Positions 44,583 to 56,519 of a stretch of 64,000 nucleotides of DNA are shown here, piece by piece. The notes beneath the pieces were generated by a model, which saw nothing but the letters and a program-made list of their open reading frames with translations, was not told the origin of the DNA and did no database searches. The stretch comes from Eublepharis macularius. Lineage: Eukaryota > Chordata > Lepidosauria > Squamata > Eublepharidae. The stretch covers positions 19,192,001 through 19,256,000 of the forward strand of contig NC_072797.1 of NCBI RefSeq assembly GCF_028583425.1. Direction: 5' to 3'. Every line of letters begins with the position of its first letter. Positions within the stretch are counted from its first letter, which is position 1. A program made the position numbers and the translations under genes.

Positions 44583-44700
44583 AAGAGCCAGTGTTGTGTA
44601 GTGGTTAGAGGGTCAGAATAGGATCTGGGAGACTCAGATTCGAATCTCTGCTCTGCCACGTTCTGCTGGGTGACCTAGGGCCACTCACACACTCTCGGGG
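44583..44700 (+). repeat. tRNA-derived SINE head
   Basis: GAGCCAGTGTTGTGTAGTGG and CAGATTCGAATCTCTGCTCT form A and B boxes, followed by GGGTGACCTAGGGCCACTCA. It is truncated at 44700. Confidence 0.7.
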
Positions 44701-45077
44701 TGCTGCGGTAACCCTAGTCACAGCTAGGCAGACAATCCAAGGACATAGGAGGGAAGATCCAGGAAATGAACTAGTGCAAATCAGGTCAATAGGGAAAGAA
44801 GGCTAAAGGGGACACGAGATCAATAGAATTCAAACCGGGTAGACTGTTGCTCAGGCTTGGAGGACATACGGCCAGGATAGTCACCCATCAGGAGACTGGA
44901 TTGTCCACAGGTACTTACTGAACTTGCACAATCTTTCTAGGCAGCTTCTGCCATTACTGAACTCATCTTTTATTTGATGCTTAGCATGAATCTATCTCTC
45001 AGTTGCTAAGAGATGTCTAAACTTTATGGTTTACCACCTGTAAAGTCCAAAGCACAAGATAATGATATTCTCGTCCT

Positions 45078-45392
45078 CAGGGCTTTTTTTCTGGGAAAAG
45101 AGGTGGTGGAACTCAGGACCACACAATGACGTCACTTTGGGTCAGCTGGAACAAGGGGCGAGTTTTTTAAAGTTTAAATTACCCTTGGCGAAAATGGTCA
45201 CATGGCCGGTGGCCCCGCCCCCTGATCTCCAGACAGAGGGGAGTTTAGATTGCCCTTGGCACCAAGTGGCGCGGAGGGCAATCTACACTCCCCTCTGTCT
45301 GGAGATCAGGGGGTGGGGCCACAGGCCATGTGACCATTTTCAAGAGGTGCCGGAACTCTGTTCCGCCACGTTCCAGCTGAAAAAAAGCCCTG
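45078..45392. mobile_element. Foldback hAT MITE (CAGGGCTTTTTTTC), copy 3
   Basis: It runs from CAGGGCTTTTTTTCTGGGAA to GCTGAAAAAAAGCCCTG. Flanks CTCGTCCT (45070-45077) and CTTGTCCT (45393-45400) match at 7 of 8 bases. The foldback arms GATCTCCAGACAGAGGGGAG and complement are intact. About 45115-45180 is an extra stretch not found in other copies. Confidence 0.88.
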
Positions 45393-45593
45393 CTTGTCCT
45401 TACATTACAGTACATTTACAGCCTTTGTTCCGTCTATATGCTTTGGTGTGATTTTCCCCAAGCTCTAATAAGTCCAAGAGGCCCCATTCAGGCCAGCAGG
45501 TTCTCCCGCCCAGCTCCCCCCCCAAAAAAAACCCTCCTTGGGAAATATGAGGCAAAGTTTGGCCAGGCATGCTGTGGCTTGAATGCTTTTTCC

Positions 45594-46185
45594 CTAAGAG
45601 TCAAAACACACGAGACGAAAAACCTAGATTCAACTCGTGTTCTCTTACCTAAAGGTTTGTCGGGAACTGTAGGCATCCTTGCAGCTTAAAGTTTAGCATT
45701 TACAGAGCAGCAGGGAGAGACGTGCAGGTGTCCTTGCAGCTTAAAGTTTAGCATTTACAGAGCAGCAGAGAGGGAAGTGCGGGGGTCCTTGCAGCTTAAA
45801 GTCTCCTGGTGCAGCCAGGCGTCGCTCTGCAGGGCCAGGTCGGGTGAGGGGAAGGGAAAATGCTGTGATGCACCTTGAGAGTGGGAGGAAAGGCACCCCA
45901 CACTTGCACTTCCCTCCCTGCTGCTCTGTAAATGCTAAACTTTAAGCTGCAAGGACGCCTGCACTGTAAATGCTAAACTTTAAGCTGCAAGGACACCTGC
46001 ACGTCTCTCCCTGCTGCTCTGTAAATGCTAAACTTTAAGCTGCAAGGACCCCCGCACTTCCCTCTCTGCTGCTCTGTAAATGCTAAACTTTAAGCTGCAA
46101 GGATGCCTACAGTTCCCGACAAACCTTTAGGTAAGAGAACACGAGTTGAATCTAGGTTTTTCGTCTCGTGTGTTTTGACTCTTAG
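45594..46185. mobile_element. Large foldback element with tandem-repeat arms
   Basis: It begins CTAAGAGTCAAAACACACGA and ends with its exact complement TCGTGTGTTTTGACTCTTAG. Arms exceed 200 bp. Each arm ends in tandem copies of a unit containing CCTTGCAGCTTAAAGTTTAG: about three units on the left and four on the right, with unequal spacing. The unmatched middle is roughly 45800-45910. No coding capacity and no clear target duplication. Confidence 0.85.
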
Positions 46186-46987
46186 TCTAGCAATTCTAGT
46201 AAGCACTTGAGGACTTTGGCACCTAATGTTAGATCCAGCCAGCTTTTCCAGTGGTAAAACAGAAGAAGGGACCTCTTTGATGGCTCAAAATGGCTATGTT
46301 GTGGTTCCATATGGGATAGGGGCTGTAGTAAGGAGAACTGAGGGAGACTGAGCAAGAAAGCTGGCTGGATCCAACCATACACTCGCCTCCCTGTGAGCAG
46401 AGGCTGCCCAACCTCTTCAGTTCAGAGAATGATATGGATCTGGTAGGTGGCCATTCTCGGTTGATCCAATATGGTGTCAAGGAGTGCAGGAGAAGGAAGA
46501 CGTTCTCTTAAGTATGTCGAGCCCAAGCTATTAAAGGTCAAACCCAACACTGGATTCTTTGTAAATAAATGAGTAACTTGAATATCAACACTTTGACTAA
46601 TGCATGGAAGAGAATAAAGAGAGTCGATGCAGACAACAAGAATTTTGGTCCGGAGTAAGGCTTACAATTGGTATAAAGCATCATCAGACAAGGAAAGGCC
46701 GGGGAGAATGCGGTCCTATGGCAGTGGTAAAGAGTGAACTGGACCAGTTTCTGGACGGGAGGCTGAAGGCATATACCCAACCACGCAGTTCTTTCAAGAG
46801 AATGGTATTTCCATTTGCTGAGGAGATGCTGGTAATTGATGTGTGCAAAGAGGTTGGAACAAAAAGAAAGAATATGATACAATAATTAAAACACCAGTAT
46901 ATAACTTAATTCAACAAATAAAAGTGCCTAAGTTTGATTTTAAAAGATCCACAGTGTGGTTCAGCATATAAGTTCCATACCCTTGAG
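46186..46987. other. Intronic DNA, nothing recognised
   Basis: No recognised repeat or exon. Confidence 0.35.
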
Positions 46988-47235
46988 CAAAGCTTTTTTT
47001 CAGCTGAACCGTGGTAGAACGGAGTTCCAGAACCTCTTTAAAATGGTCACATGGCTGGTGTCCCCACCCCCTGATCTCCAGACAGAGGGGAGTTTAGATC
47101 GTGCGCTGCAGCACGGAGGGCAATCTAAAGTCCCCTCTGACTGGAGATCGGGGGTGGGGCCACCAGCCATGTGACCATTTTCTCCAAGGGCAACCCACTG
47201 AGTTCCACCACCTCTTTTCCCAGAAAAAAGCCCTG
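46988..47235. mobile_element. Foldback hAT MITE, copy 4, reverse orientation
   Basis: It runs from CAAAGCTTTTTTTCAGCTGA to CCCAGAAAAAAGCCCTG. Flanks CCCTTGAG (46980-46987) and CCCTTGTG (47236-47243) match at 7 of 8 bases. Confidence 0.85.
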
Positions 47236-47429
47236 CCCTTGTGTATATACAGAGTAAAATCACACATATACCGGTATATTTGAACAGCATGGAATAAATT
47301 CATTCAAATCCTCCCACAGAACAGGTTAAGGTGCAATACATCCAGGTTAAAGTCATTCCTTTGCCCATAGATCTCCTTCAGCCAGATCAGAAATATACAG
47401 ATTTTAGATGGAGTGCTGTGAATTGGCTA

Positions 47430-48470
47430 GAAGTGAACCCATTCCTCCCAAACCAAAATGAAACAAGGGACTCTTCGCCGAACAGAACCAGTGTCATTCA
47501 GAGAAGCCAGGCACTGGGTTCAGCCAGTGGGGGAACACCACAGAACAGAACCAAGCAGTACCCAGTCACAAGTGCAAGGCACTTGTTTGCTTCTGTTGGG
47601 CTAAGTTGCAACCGTGTCCCTTGCTTCAGTTTGGTTTGGGTGGAATGGGCGTGATTCTCTGGTGTATTGTTGGTCCCCTTGCTTCACTTTGGTTCTGTGG
47701 GGGGGGGTTGCATTCCTGTGCTTCAGTTTGCTTCTGTTGGGATTTCTCTGGGATGAGCTCAGCTTGCATTTGGGAGTGTTCCTTGGCCATGGCAGCCTTG
47801 CCCCAATGTGGGAGTCAGCTTTGATCTTTTCTCCTAGGAAACAATGGAGCGGCTGAGGGCACCTTCTTTGGGGACCCATAGAATTTGCCCTCGAGGGCCA
47901 ATCTTCTTGAAACTTGAGGGTTCTTTAGAGGACAATCAGGAGTAGTCCCCTCTTCAGTAAATTTTATTGGGGGAAAGGAGCCGGTCCCCTGCAAATTTGG
48001 TGGAGTTTTGTTGGAAAATGCCACCCCCAGCTCCCTGGATAGCCCCCAGATAGTTTTCCCCATGGGAAATAATGATGAGTGGCTGGGGGCACCTTCTTTG
48101 GAGGTTCATAGAGGTGGCTTCCAGGGCCCAACCCTTGTGGAACTTGGGGAGTCTTTAGAGCACAATCAGGAGTAGGATCTCTGCAAATTTGGTGGAGCGT
48201 GGTTGGAAAATGACTCCCCTCCCCTTTCTGCAAAAAAGGCAGGAACTGCTGTTTCCTTGCAGGGAGACAGAAAAGGAACAGTCAAGACTTGTTTACCAAA
48301 TTTTACCGAATCTACTAGGGACTTGAGTTCAAAATACTGAATCTCATTTGGCATTTTGATCCAGAAAATGCTAGATTTTACCAAATAAGCAAAAAATTGG
48401 CTTTTCCCCGAATTCCTGACCCAAACTGCACTCCCCTCCTGGTAATCTGCACCCATTCCTAGTGCAGACT
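47430..48470. repeat. Repeat with internally duplicated units
   Basis: Units at about 47845-48055 and 48056-48225 share CTGGGGGCACCTTCTTTGG, GTCTTTAGAGCACAATCAGG (or GACAATC) and GCAAATTTGGTGGAG. The right end reads CTGCACCCATTCCTAG, resembling an inverted hAT-style terminus. CAGAACCAAGCAG- and GAACAGAACCA-like words fill the left part. Family and borders are uncertain. Confidence 0.5.
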
Positions 48471-48645
48471 CCCCCCATTTTTCCCTCTTTGCTATTCAGG
48501 AGGGCCTGATGTCCCCAAGGAACATAATTTCAGGGGGCATCAGCAGGCTGCAACAGAAGCTGTAAGCAGGAAATTCCCACTTTGTGAAATCCGTGGATGG
48601 CTGGATATACTAGTGAGGAATAATAACTATGCATTTCCATAGTAC

Positions 48646-48982
48646 TGTGGTGCTGGAGGAGAGTTTTGCAGATACCATGGACAGCCAAAAAGACAAATAA
48701 GTGGGTACTAGATCAAATCAAGGCTGAATTCTCCTTAGAAGCTAAAATGACAAGACTAAAGCTATCGTAGTTTGGTCACATCATGAGAAGACAAGATTCT
48801 CTGGATAAGTCAATAATGCCAGGAAAAGTGGGAGGCAGTAGGAAAAGAGGAAGACCTAAAACAAGATGGCTTGACTCAACAAAAGAAGCCACGTCCTCCA
48901 GTTTGCAGGATCTGAGCAAGGCTGTTAAAGATAGAATGGTTTGGAGGTCTTTCATTCATAGGGTCGCCATAACACACACACA
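48646..48982 (+). mobile_element. 5'-truncated BovB/RTE LINE with 14-bp target duplication
   Basis: The plus strand encodes a run of BovB ORF C-terminus: KMTRLKLSYFGHIMRRQDSL, KVGGSRKRGRPKTRWLDSTK and a SLQDL...WRSFIHRVAI block. The tail is GTCGCCATAACACACACACA. The exact 14-bp duplication CATTTCCATAGTAC flanks it (48632-48645 and 48983-48996), proving a retrotransposition event. It sits 41 bp 5' of the exon 4 boundary. Confidence 0.92.
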
Positions 48983-49037
48983 CATTTCCATAGTACATTG
49001 TCACTTCCATATATCACTCTATGTTGTTATTTTACAG

Positions 49038-49320
49038 GTACTGGAAGAACAAACACTTGGCTCCCAAGAGGCTCAGCACAGGTATTCTTACATATACTCT
49101 TGCGTCAGCGATTTGTGACGAAATCCACCTGTATGGATTTTGGCCGTTTGGATTTAATCCAAACAACCGAGAAGACCTTCCCTACCACTACTATGATAAA
49201 AAGGGAACCAAGTTTACTACCAAGTGGCAAGAGTCCCATCAACTCCCTGCCGAGTTCCAGCAGCTCTACCGAATGCATGGAGAAGGTCTAGCCAAGCTGA
49301 CTTTGTCCCACTGTGCCTAA
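49038..49320 (+). CDS. ST8SIA3: ST8SIA3 coding exon 4 (residues 287-380, stop)
   Basis: The last coding exon starts in codon 287 (AA|G) after TTTTACAG and ends with TAA at 49318-49320. It holds sialylmotif S (LSTGILTYTLASAICDEIHL, then YGFWPFG), motif III around H337 (PYHYYDKK) and motif VS with the catalytic histidine H354 and E359 (ESHQLPAEF). C313 and C379 are present to pair with the exon 3 cysteines. The protein ends HGEGLAKLTLSHCA, as in other ST8SIA3 proteins. No frameshift or missing key residue was seen, so the enzyme should be active on sialylated glycoproteins and glycolipids, mainly in the nervous system by analogy. Confidence 0.97.
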
Positions 49321-50337
49321 GGATTTAACCCGAAGTGCCAAATGATTGTGGTTTTTAAAACATAAAAGTGCCCAAAACTGAATTCTAAGAGGGGGGGAAA
49401 GAGCATTTGTGTAAAAAAAAGTATTTTCTGTAATTCAGATACGCTTCAAAATCACCCTTCTATCAACATGTTTCAAGGGGTGGGGTGGGGGTGGAGGGTA
49501 GCTTCCGCACATTTAGCGATGCAGAAGTATTTTGTCAGTTCATGCAGTAGGAAAGTCAGAGCTGTTTACAATAGGAAGTTTTGCATCTGTAGTTACGCTG
49601 CCAAGGACATCACTTGAAAGTATTTTCATATGCATCTATTTTTCACATTCCACATCAGATGTTAGAATACTTGTGTTACTTATGAAGATTTGCTTGGTTT
49701 CTTAGCTAACTTGCTTTTAAGGGCAGGAAACATTTGCGTTGTTCCATGTTCGGTGTAAAAACTCTTCCCACTGTTCGGACTGAATGACAATTTACGCTAG
49801 CAAGGTCAGTGGGAATTTATCAGTATAAGCGGCGTTGGATTGATCCTCAAGAAGTTGTGGGCTATGCTCTTTTTAATATGGAGAGTAAAAAGCTTCCTTT
49901 TCCAAGCGTACATCTGTGGAAGGGGTGGTCAGTTGGCAGTGCCCACAACACTTCTGGCCCATGACTCAGTTCCAGCTGGCATGATTTCCATTGATATTTG
50001 AGCAACGTGGCACTGAAGTGGATAGCCAGACCAAGCTTCCAACCCAGCTGAGCCCTGCCCAGGGGTAAATGAGAGCCGATCTCATTGTGCTGTGTCAGAA
50101 ATGGCACCGTTGCTTACTCAGCAAGAGCGCATGGGAAATGAGGGCACATCCCAGAAGCCACTGAGATAACTCAGAGGTTTCTGAGAGCCCCCAGACACTA
50201 CGCATGGGACATCTGCAAGCCGGCTGGTGGGCACCATGAGTGGGATTCAGCATTAACGAATTTCTTGCGTCAAACTCTTCCTGGCCAATATTCAGTAGCG
50301 ATGAGCAGCTTAGGGGAAAAGATCTAGTCTTCTGAGG

Positions 50338-50786
50338 ACCAAGCTACACGAGAGATTTTTTAATTGGTCAGGTCCTGGTTTTCCGAATCTGACTCACTAT
50401 CCTTGCAGCCACACAGCAGCTGCAGGGGACATTTATTTAAAACTTTGCAGGGGCCCAATTCAGTACAGAACCACACTGCAGAGGGAGGAGAGGCACCTAC
50501 ACCCCACCCCGAGCTAAAACCCTGGGAGAGAGTTACTTGCTCCTCTTTAGTCCTGCACATGCACCGTTCTTTGCATGTGCAACTGCACAAAGGGAGAAAT
50601 AACTCTTTCTCAAGTCCATTTTGGCTCAGGCAAACAGCACAGCGGGGGAAGACAGGAGCCAGCCCCTCCTCCCCCACTTCACTTTCCCGAGTTGAATCAG
50701 GTCCCTGCAGAGTTTGAAATGGACCTTCCTCACCGCTTCTGTGTACCCAGACCTGACTCATTTAAAAACGCCCCATGTAGTTTGGC
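50338..50786. mobile_element. Foldback-like element, diverged
   Basis: The ends ACCAAGCTACACGAGAG and CATGTAGTTTGG are complementary and relate to the GCCAAGCTACAAGTGACG termini at 893 and 59849. Internal AACTTTGCAGGGGCC and its counterpart GGTCCCTGCAGAGTTT are inverted. Confidence 0.55.
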
Positions 50787-50894
50787 CTTGAGTTGTAGAT
50801 TTCCACCAATACTTAAAAGTATTTTGTTATCATAGTGGTAAAACAATAGACCCTATTTGAGGTTGGGGGTGGGGGGAAGATTCACTTGCATTCC

Positions 50895-51154
50895 CAGAGC
50901 TTTTTTTCTGGGAAAAGAGGTGGTGGAACTCAGTGGGTTGCCCTCGGAGAAAATGGTCACATGGCCGGTGGCCCCGACCCCTGATCTCCAGACAGAGGGG
51001 AGTTTAGATTGCCCTCCGCGCCGCCGAGCAGCGCAGAGGGCAATCAAAACTCCCCTCTGTCTGGAGATCAGGGGGCGGGGCCACCGGCCATGTGACCATT
51101 TTTGAGAGGTTCCGGAACTCCGTTCCACCACATTCCTGCTGAAAAAAAGCCCTG
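50895..51154. mobile_element. Foldback hAT MITE, perfect duplication, copy 5
   Basis: It runs from CAGAGCTTTTTTTCTGGGAA to TGAAAAAAAGCCCTG, 260 bp. The perfect 8-bp duplication TGCATTCC is at 50887-50894 and 51155-51162. The central arms (CTGATCTCCAGACAGAGGGG and complement, about 75 bp each) meet around 51020-51040. Confidence 0.93.
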
Positions 51155-51253
51155 TGCATTCCCATCAACTCTGAAGCTCTTATATGAGAAGAAGAGTGAC
51201 CTAATTTATTCTATTGTTTCTGATCAGTTTAAAGTTCTTTTAGGAAGAGAAGC

Positions 51254-51259
51254 AATAAA
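51254..51259 (+). terminator. ST8SIA3: Candidate proximal poly(A) signal
   Basis: Canonical AATAAA about 1.9 kb after the stop codon. Use is not established. Confidence 0.3.
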
Positions 51260-54200
51260 GTCTTAAGATTTTTAAGGTGATGCGTGATGAAGCAGCTCTA
51301 AGAGTCCGAACGCGGGCCTCCCTCGCTCCTTACTCACCATCACACCAATGTTTGATAGTTTTTAGCTTATATGGAGGGGTTTTTTTATACATAGCATGAA
51401 AATACATATGACATGATACAGGCTGTTCTATTGTATGTAGATGGCGCAGGTTGCTGCTCTTCAGAGAATTATTACAACTGGAATCCTGGTCAGTAATTAT
51501 CCAATCTATAGTTGATGTGGCAGGATTCAAGAGATATTGTTGATTTCAAAGTTAGGCCAGGGGTGGCCTTTCGGTTTTTCTCCTGTAAACTGGCTTCCTC
51601 TCTAAGCTCCACCCTCGGTGTAAATCACTGCATTCCATAGAGTTAAGCCATTCGTTCTGTTAATTGTCAAGTCTTTCCCCTTTCCAAATCCTTCCAAAAC
51701 TATTAAACCCTCAACCTAAACCCTAATTCTTCAGAAGAGGCAGGTTGATGTTAGATTTTTTGTTCAGTTCAAATAACATTCTCATCTCTGCTGAGATTGC
51801 TGTGAATGTTGCCATAGACTTTAAAGGATCCATGCCTTAAGGCTCGTTATTAAAATGTACCCTGGCTGCTTCCACATGAGAGCAGTTCCTCATGGTGCGC
51901 TGTGAGACGCAGAGACATTCAATAGGATGTCCTCATGGGGGTGCACTCTTCTCGGTAGTCCCTTCTGCCTCCCCACACCCACGCCATCCGAAGATTTTTT
52001 TAAAACCGGTAGTAGCTTGATACAGCGATGTAGTAACTTCCCATTTTTTTAAGCCAGCAAAATACTTGCCGGTAGTGGGATGGGGGGGATCAGTGGGCAC
52101 AAACTGATGGGGAGAGGAAATGGCTCCAACATGGAGGGCGAAGGTTCAGAAGTCTGCACTTTCCCATCCACGCTATGGGCAAATCTGCTTGGAGCACCAT
52201 CTTCCTAGAGAGAACATAGCTAAGCAGGTTTGGATAACGGCATACCGAGCACGAGGAAAGGATGTTTGGGGCCCCGTTGGGGAATGCCATTGCACGGTGG
52301 ATCCAAAACCCTCGCTCATGTTTGGTTGCAAAACTGAACCGAAAGCTCAGTGTGGAAGCAGCCCCCTTAACATGAATGACCTTGTAGTGCCAGAACTCCT
52401 TGAGAAGAGCAACTGCCCTTCAGTACTGTCTTCTTCTTTGTTTCTTTGGCTTCAAGTTCTGAGATGGTGGTTGTGTGGTGATCTAAAAAGCTTCGTTGTC
52501 ACTAGCTGGGCTGGTCGACATGGACATGTCCCATTCCCAGTCATGCGCTGTTGTCCCGTCCCCTCTAACAAATCACTGCCGTGAGTGCAGGCTCAAGTTT
52601 TCCCATCCACTCACAGTTGAATGTGATATCATTGACATCCGTTGCCATTTACCACCACATGTTGTGTTTGAGGCTCATAGTCATAGAAGAGTGCACCGGT
52701 GAAGAATGGATGGGTAATATTTTTGATATGTTTGAACCTGGGGGAAAAAGCAGATAGGACTGGAGAAATGCAAGATATGGCCCAAGGGCTGCAGTGTTTT
52801 GAACCTAGGTCCATGAGGATCGTGATCTCGTAAACTAGGTTTCTCTCGTCCTGTTAACAATCATGAATTCTAGGATGGGCATCCGCTAAAGTAGCAGCAT
52901 GAGCAATTCCAGGCGTTCAGATACCAGAAACGAAGAAAAATGGCTTGGATCCAGAGAAGCACGAGTGGAACTCCACTTGTGCATTTTGGTTTTCCTGACT
53001 CTTCCTATCCTTATGCCATGCCAAGTCCAGGCCTGAGGACTGGGGTGGAGCCCCAGCATGGCATGAGAGGTGTCGTAAGAGGGCTGCGATTAGGGAGAGC
53101 AGTTGGTGGGCTGCAGAGACTTCTTTCCCCGCTTGAAGGCCTCCTGCTTTCATAAGGGGCTGCCTGGGTCCTGCCTTTTGTCTCAGGCTGGTTAGTTCTA
53201 GCTGAATTAAAAATGACCTTGCTTGGCAATGATTCCGAGGAGAGATTAGGTGACCATTTCAAAACGGCGAACCTCTGACTTTGAGAACGTTGTTTACAGG
53301 AAGGCAGTAAAAACATTTGGTTTGTGTTATCGGAAGACCAATATGCATTGTGTTTGTGTGTGTGTATGTATATATATATGTGTCTGTGTTTCACTTTCTA
53401 GTTATCAATGGTAAGACATTGCATTGGCCATTTACTGTGCATTGCTAGGGCTGCTCTGGGTTCTACTACTAGCTTTGTGAAGCCCATTGGCAAAGCGGAT
53501 CAACAATCCAGCCAAGCAGAATCATTGGATAGAATGGCCTGCTGCCCTTGATCCTCTTACTCTGGAGTAATCCCACTGACTTCAATAGAAATCCTCCCAA
53601 GAAAGTGATGGGAGGGGATGGTGTATGGCGCTGAAAAAGAAGAGATTTGAGGCAGCCAAACAAACCATTCAGAGATTAGAAATGGGAATTCAGAACGGTA
53701 CTGACAAAAGGTCATATCATAGCGATTGATTTTCACGCCAAATTGGCCATTGATATTTCATAACCTCATTGAGTATTTTAGAACCATAGATTTCATCAGG
53801 GAGACCTACTTCAAAATCAATAGGCCGATAGGATCCAAAGTAAATTACTCCCCCCGCTTCAAAGTATCAATACTCTTTTTATAATGTGGAAGTCACTCCT
53901 TAAAGCAAAATCTCCTTAGCCATTTCTTTGGTTTTGATGCTGTTTCAGGCCTGCTTTGAGCTGCAAACTGGCACGGCTGTTTGTCCGGCAGGACTGAAAG
54001 GAACTTAAAGTCACTTCAGCCTCTATTTCTTGCTGAGATCATTGAAAAGATTTCCACTGAATTCATCCCATGCCACCAATCAAGGATGTCCAATGAGAGC
54101 CTACGTGCTTACCGTAGAGCCTAGAATGGCATAGGACAGCGGCACAACGTAGATTTTAGTTCAGTTGCAGGTTCTAGTCTGATACTAGTACTTCAGTAAC

Positions 54201-54295
54201 ATGGACTGTAAAATGGCACATGCGTTTGAGTGGCATGGAATGTAGGATAGCTTGAGTACTTGACCTAACAGATCCCACAGCAAAATAGATATTCT

Positions 54296-54542
54296 CAGGG
54301 CTATTTTTCTGGGGAAAGAGGTGGTGCAACTCAGTGGGTTGCCCTTGGAGAAAACGGTCACATGGCTGGTGGCCCCACCCCCTGATCTCCAGACAGAGGG
54401 CAGTTTAGATTGCCGAGCGGCGCGGAGGGCAATCTAAACTCCCCTCTGTCTGGAGATCAGGGGCAGGTCCACCAGCCATGTGACCATTTTCAAGAGGTTC
54501 CGGAACTCCGTTCCACCGTGTTCCAGCTGAAAAAAAGCCCTG
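54296..54542. mobile_element. Foldback hAT MITE, perfect duplication, copy 6
   Basis: It runs from CAGGGCTATTTTTCTGGGGA to TGAAAAAAAGCCCTG, 247 bp. The perfect 8-bp duplication GATATTCT is at 54288-54295 and 54543-54550. Confidence 0.93.
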
Positions 54543-56519
54543 GATATTCTCATGTAACAACACATACATCAACATGTATTGCAGTACAGCGATTTCATGG
54601 GTCGTCCTTCACAATCCCTTTTTATCCAACGATCCTAGAAACTCTTGCACCCCATACTTGATCAGTTCTTGTCACAGGTGCTGTCCTACCTGGAGCTCTT
54701 TTCCCATTTACTTCATGTGGCTCAGCAATGAGGACTTTCCACATGCATACACTATAAGCACCTCCGGGTATACGGAAATCGGAGGACCGGGGTGCATGAT
54801 TTCTTTGCTGTCCTTCACAGCATCCTGCATGAAAACCTATCCTGCATTCACTGAAGTGAAATGAGAAACTCTTAACTATATCTGGTAGGAGGAAGAAGGT
54901 AGATGCCCCATGTATGTGATGGATATGTATGCACATTCCATTTTCCATGCCTTCCTCCTCACCCAGAAGGCCCGCAAGAGCCTTACATGATATGCATGTG
55001 CAAACACACCGAACAGCAGTCCCTAGTACGAGAGCCGTCCACTGCTCCAATTTTATACACATGGTTTCATTAGACATCAAGGAACATGTCATTACACAGG
55101 TCACCCAGTCCCGACCGCCTGTATGGATCTGATTGTTGGACCAGTGGTTGAGGTTACAATGTACAAATCATTGCTGTGCTTGGATGTGATCTAGCATAAC
55201 CCTGTTGACTTCAATGGGATTTAAGCGTACTCAGATCCATTGACTCTGGCTCACGTAATCCATGGATTGATTGGTTCATGTGGACCAAATGTGTATGAGA
55301 AACAGGCAAGGTATGCAGTTGCGTGTTCTGATTTTATGAGTGTTTCTTTTTGATTCGGACTTGTTAGCACTCACTCCGTTACAGTAGGTCTGCTTAACCT
55401 GAAACCCACCAAGCTACAAGAGATCCACCCGTCATGCAAGGTGATCTTCCAGAGACTCCGTCACCCTTGTTCTTACCGTCTTTCAGAGATTGCAAAAACG
55501 GGGTTGTCAAGCTCTTCGCAAGACACAGTCAGCGGATGGAGGGCCAAGTTGTACAGGCCTAACTGAAACTCATACCAATCCTGCTTCGTATTACCCCCTG
55601 TAAGCAACAAAGATACCAAAAAGCACAGAATATACTATGTGAATGGAGGCTGCGAAGTCCTATAAATTAACGTGAACGATTCTAAGGATCTTACAGTTTC
55701 TTGCCTCATGGTATCATCTTCTCACGCAGATCAACATTTTAAAACCCAACAACCATTTGTTCTCGAATAGCCATATTAGAAAGTATTTATTTTTCAAAGT
55801 AGCAAATGTACACTTAAAGAGTCAGGATATAATCTCAGGTGAACGGCGTGGAAAGCTGCACAATGTTTCAGAACAATTTTTTTTTTGCATGAAAAACTGG
55901 GCGCTGTCCTAGTGAAGTCAATGAGTGAAGTCAATCCACCAGCAAGCTCCACTGAAACAAATATGAGTTTGCTCCCAAAGGCAATTCTCATTCAGTTCAA
56001 TGGAACTTCCGGAGAGGACGTTTTGAATAGATTGTGCCCCTCATTTGTTTAGAAATGGGTTCCGCTCCAGGATAATATGTGTTTGCAACGTTTGAGACTG
56101 GATCACAATTCTGAGATTTGAATGTGACCTATACAGTGTAATGTATGTGTAAATATTTTGTCTGGTTTGTTAACTGCAAACCGAGGAGTAGATCCAGCCA
56201 AAGTGTAAGCAGTTACCTGTCTCATTGTGCTAGGAGAATCAAGATTGGTTTCTGTCTTATTGGAATCCCACCCTACCAATGGAATCGGGTCTTCTTGACT
56301 TTGACTGGATTGTATCCTTGGATTGGTTGCTTTCTTTTTTGTTTTCTTGTAGAAGTACCCTGCATACTTATTGTTGTGATTGAAGTTTGTGAGGAAAACA
56401 GAAAAACAAATCTTTGCAATGATACTTTTTGAATCTTTCAACAATGTCATTGTTGGGTGTGAATGTGCCTGCCACATTGACTCATGTGCCAAAACATGAT
56501 ATTGAATGCATTGTTTTTG

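Larger units (their letters stand above)
43895..49037 (+). other. ST8SIA3: ST8SIA3 intron 3 (5.1 kb)
   Basis: It starts GTAGGTA and ends TTATTTTACAG. It is repeat-rich: a SINE head, two foldback hAT MITEs, a large foldback with repeat arms, a duplicated-unit repeat near 47.8-48.5 kb and a BovB LINE close to the acceptor. Confidence 0.9.

Noticed and set aside
51557..51600. Second CAGGGGTGGCC-type hAT start
   Set aside because: Only the first 11 bases match. No right terminus or target duplication was found.
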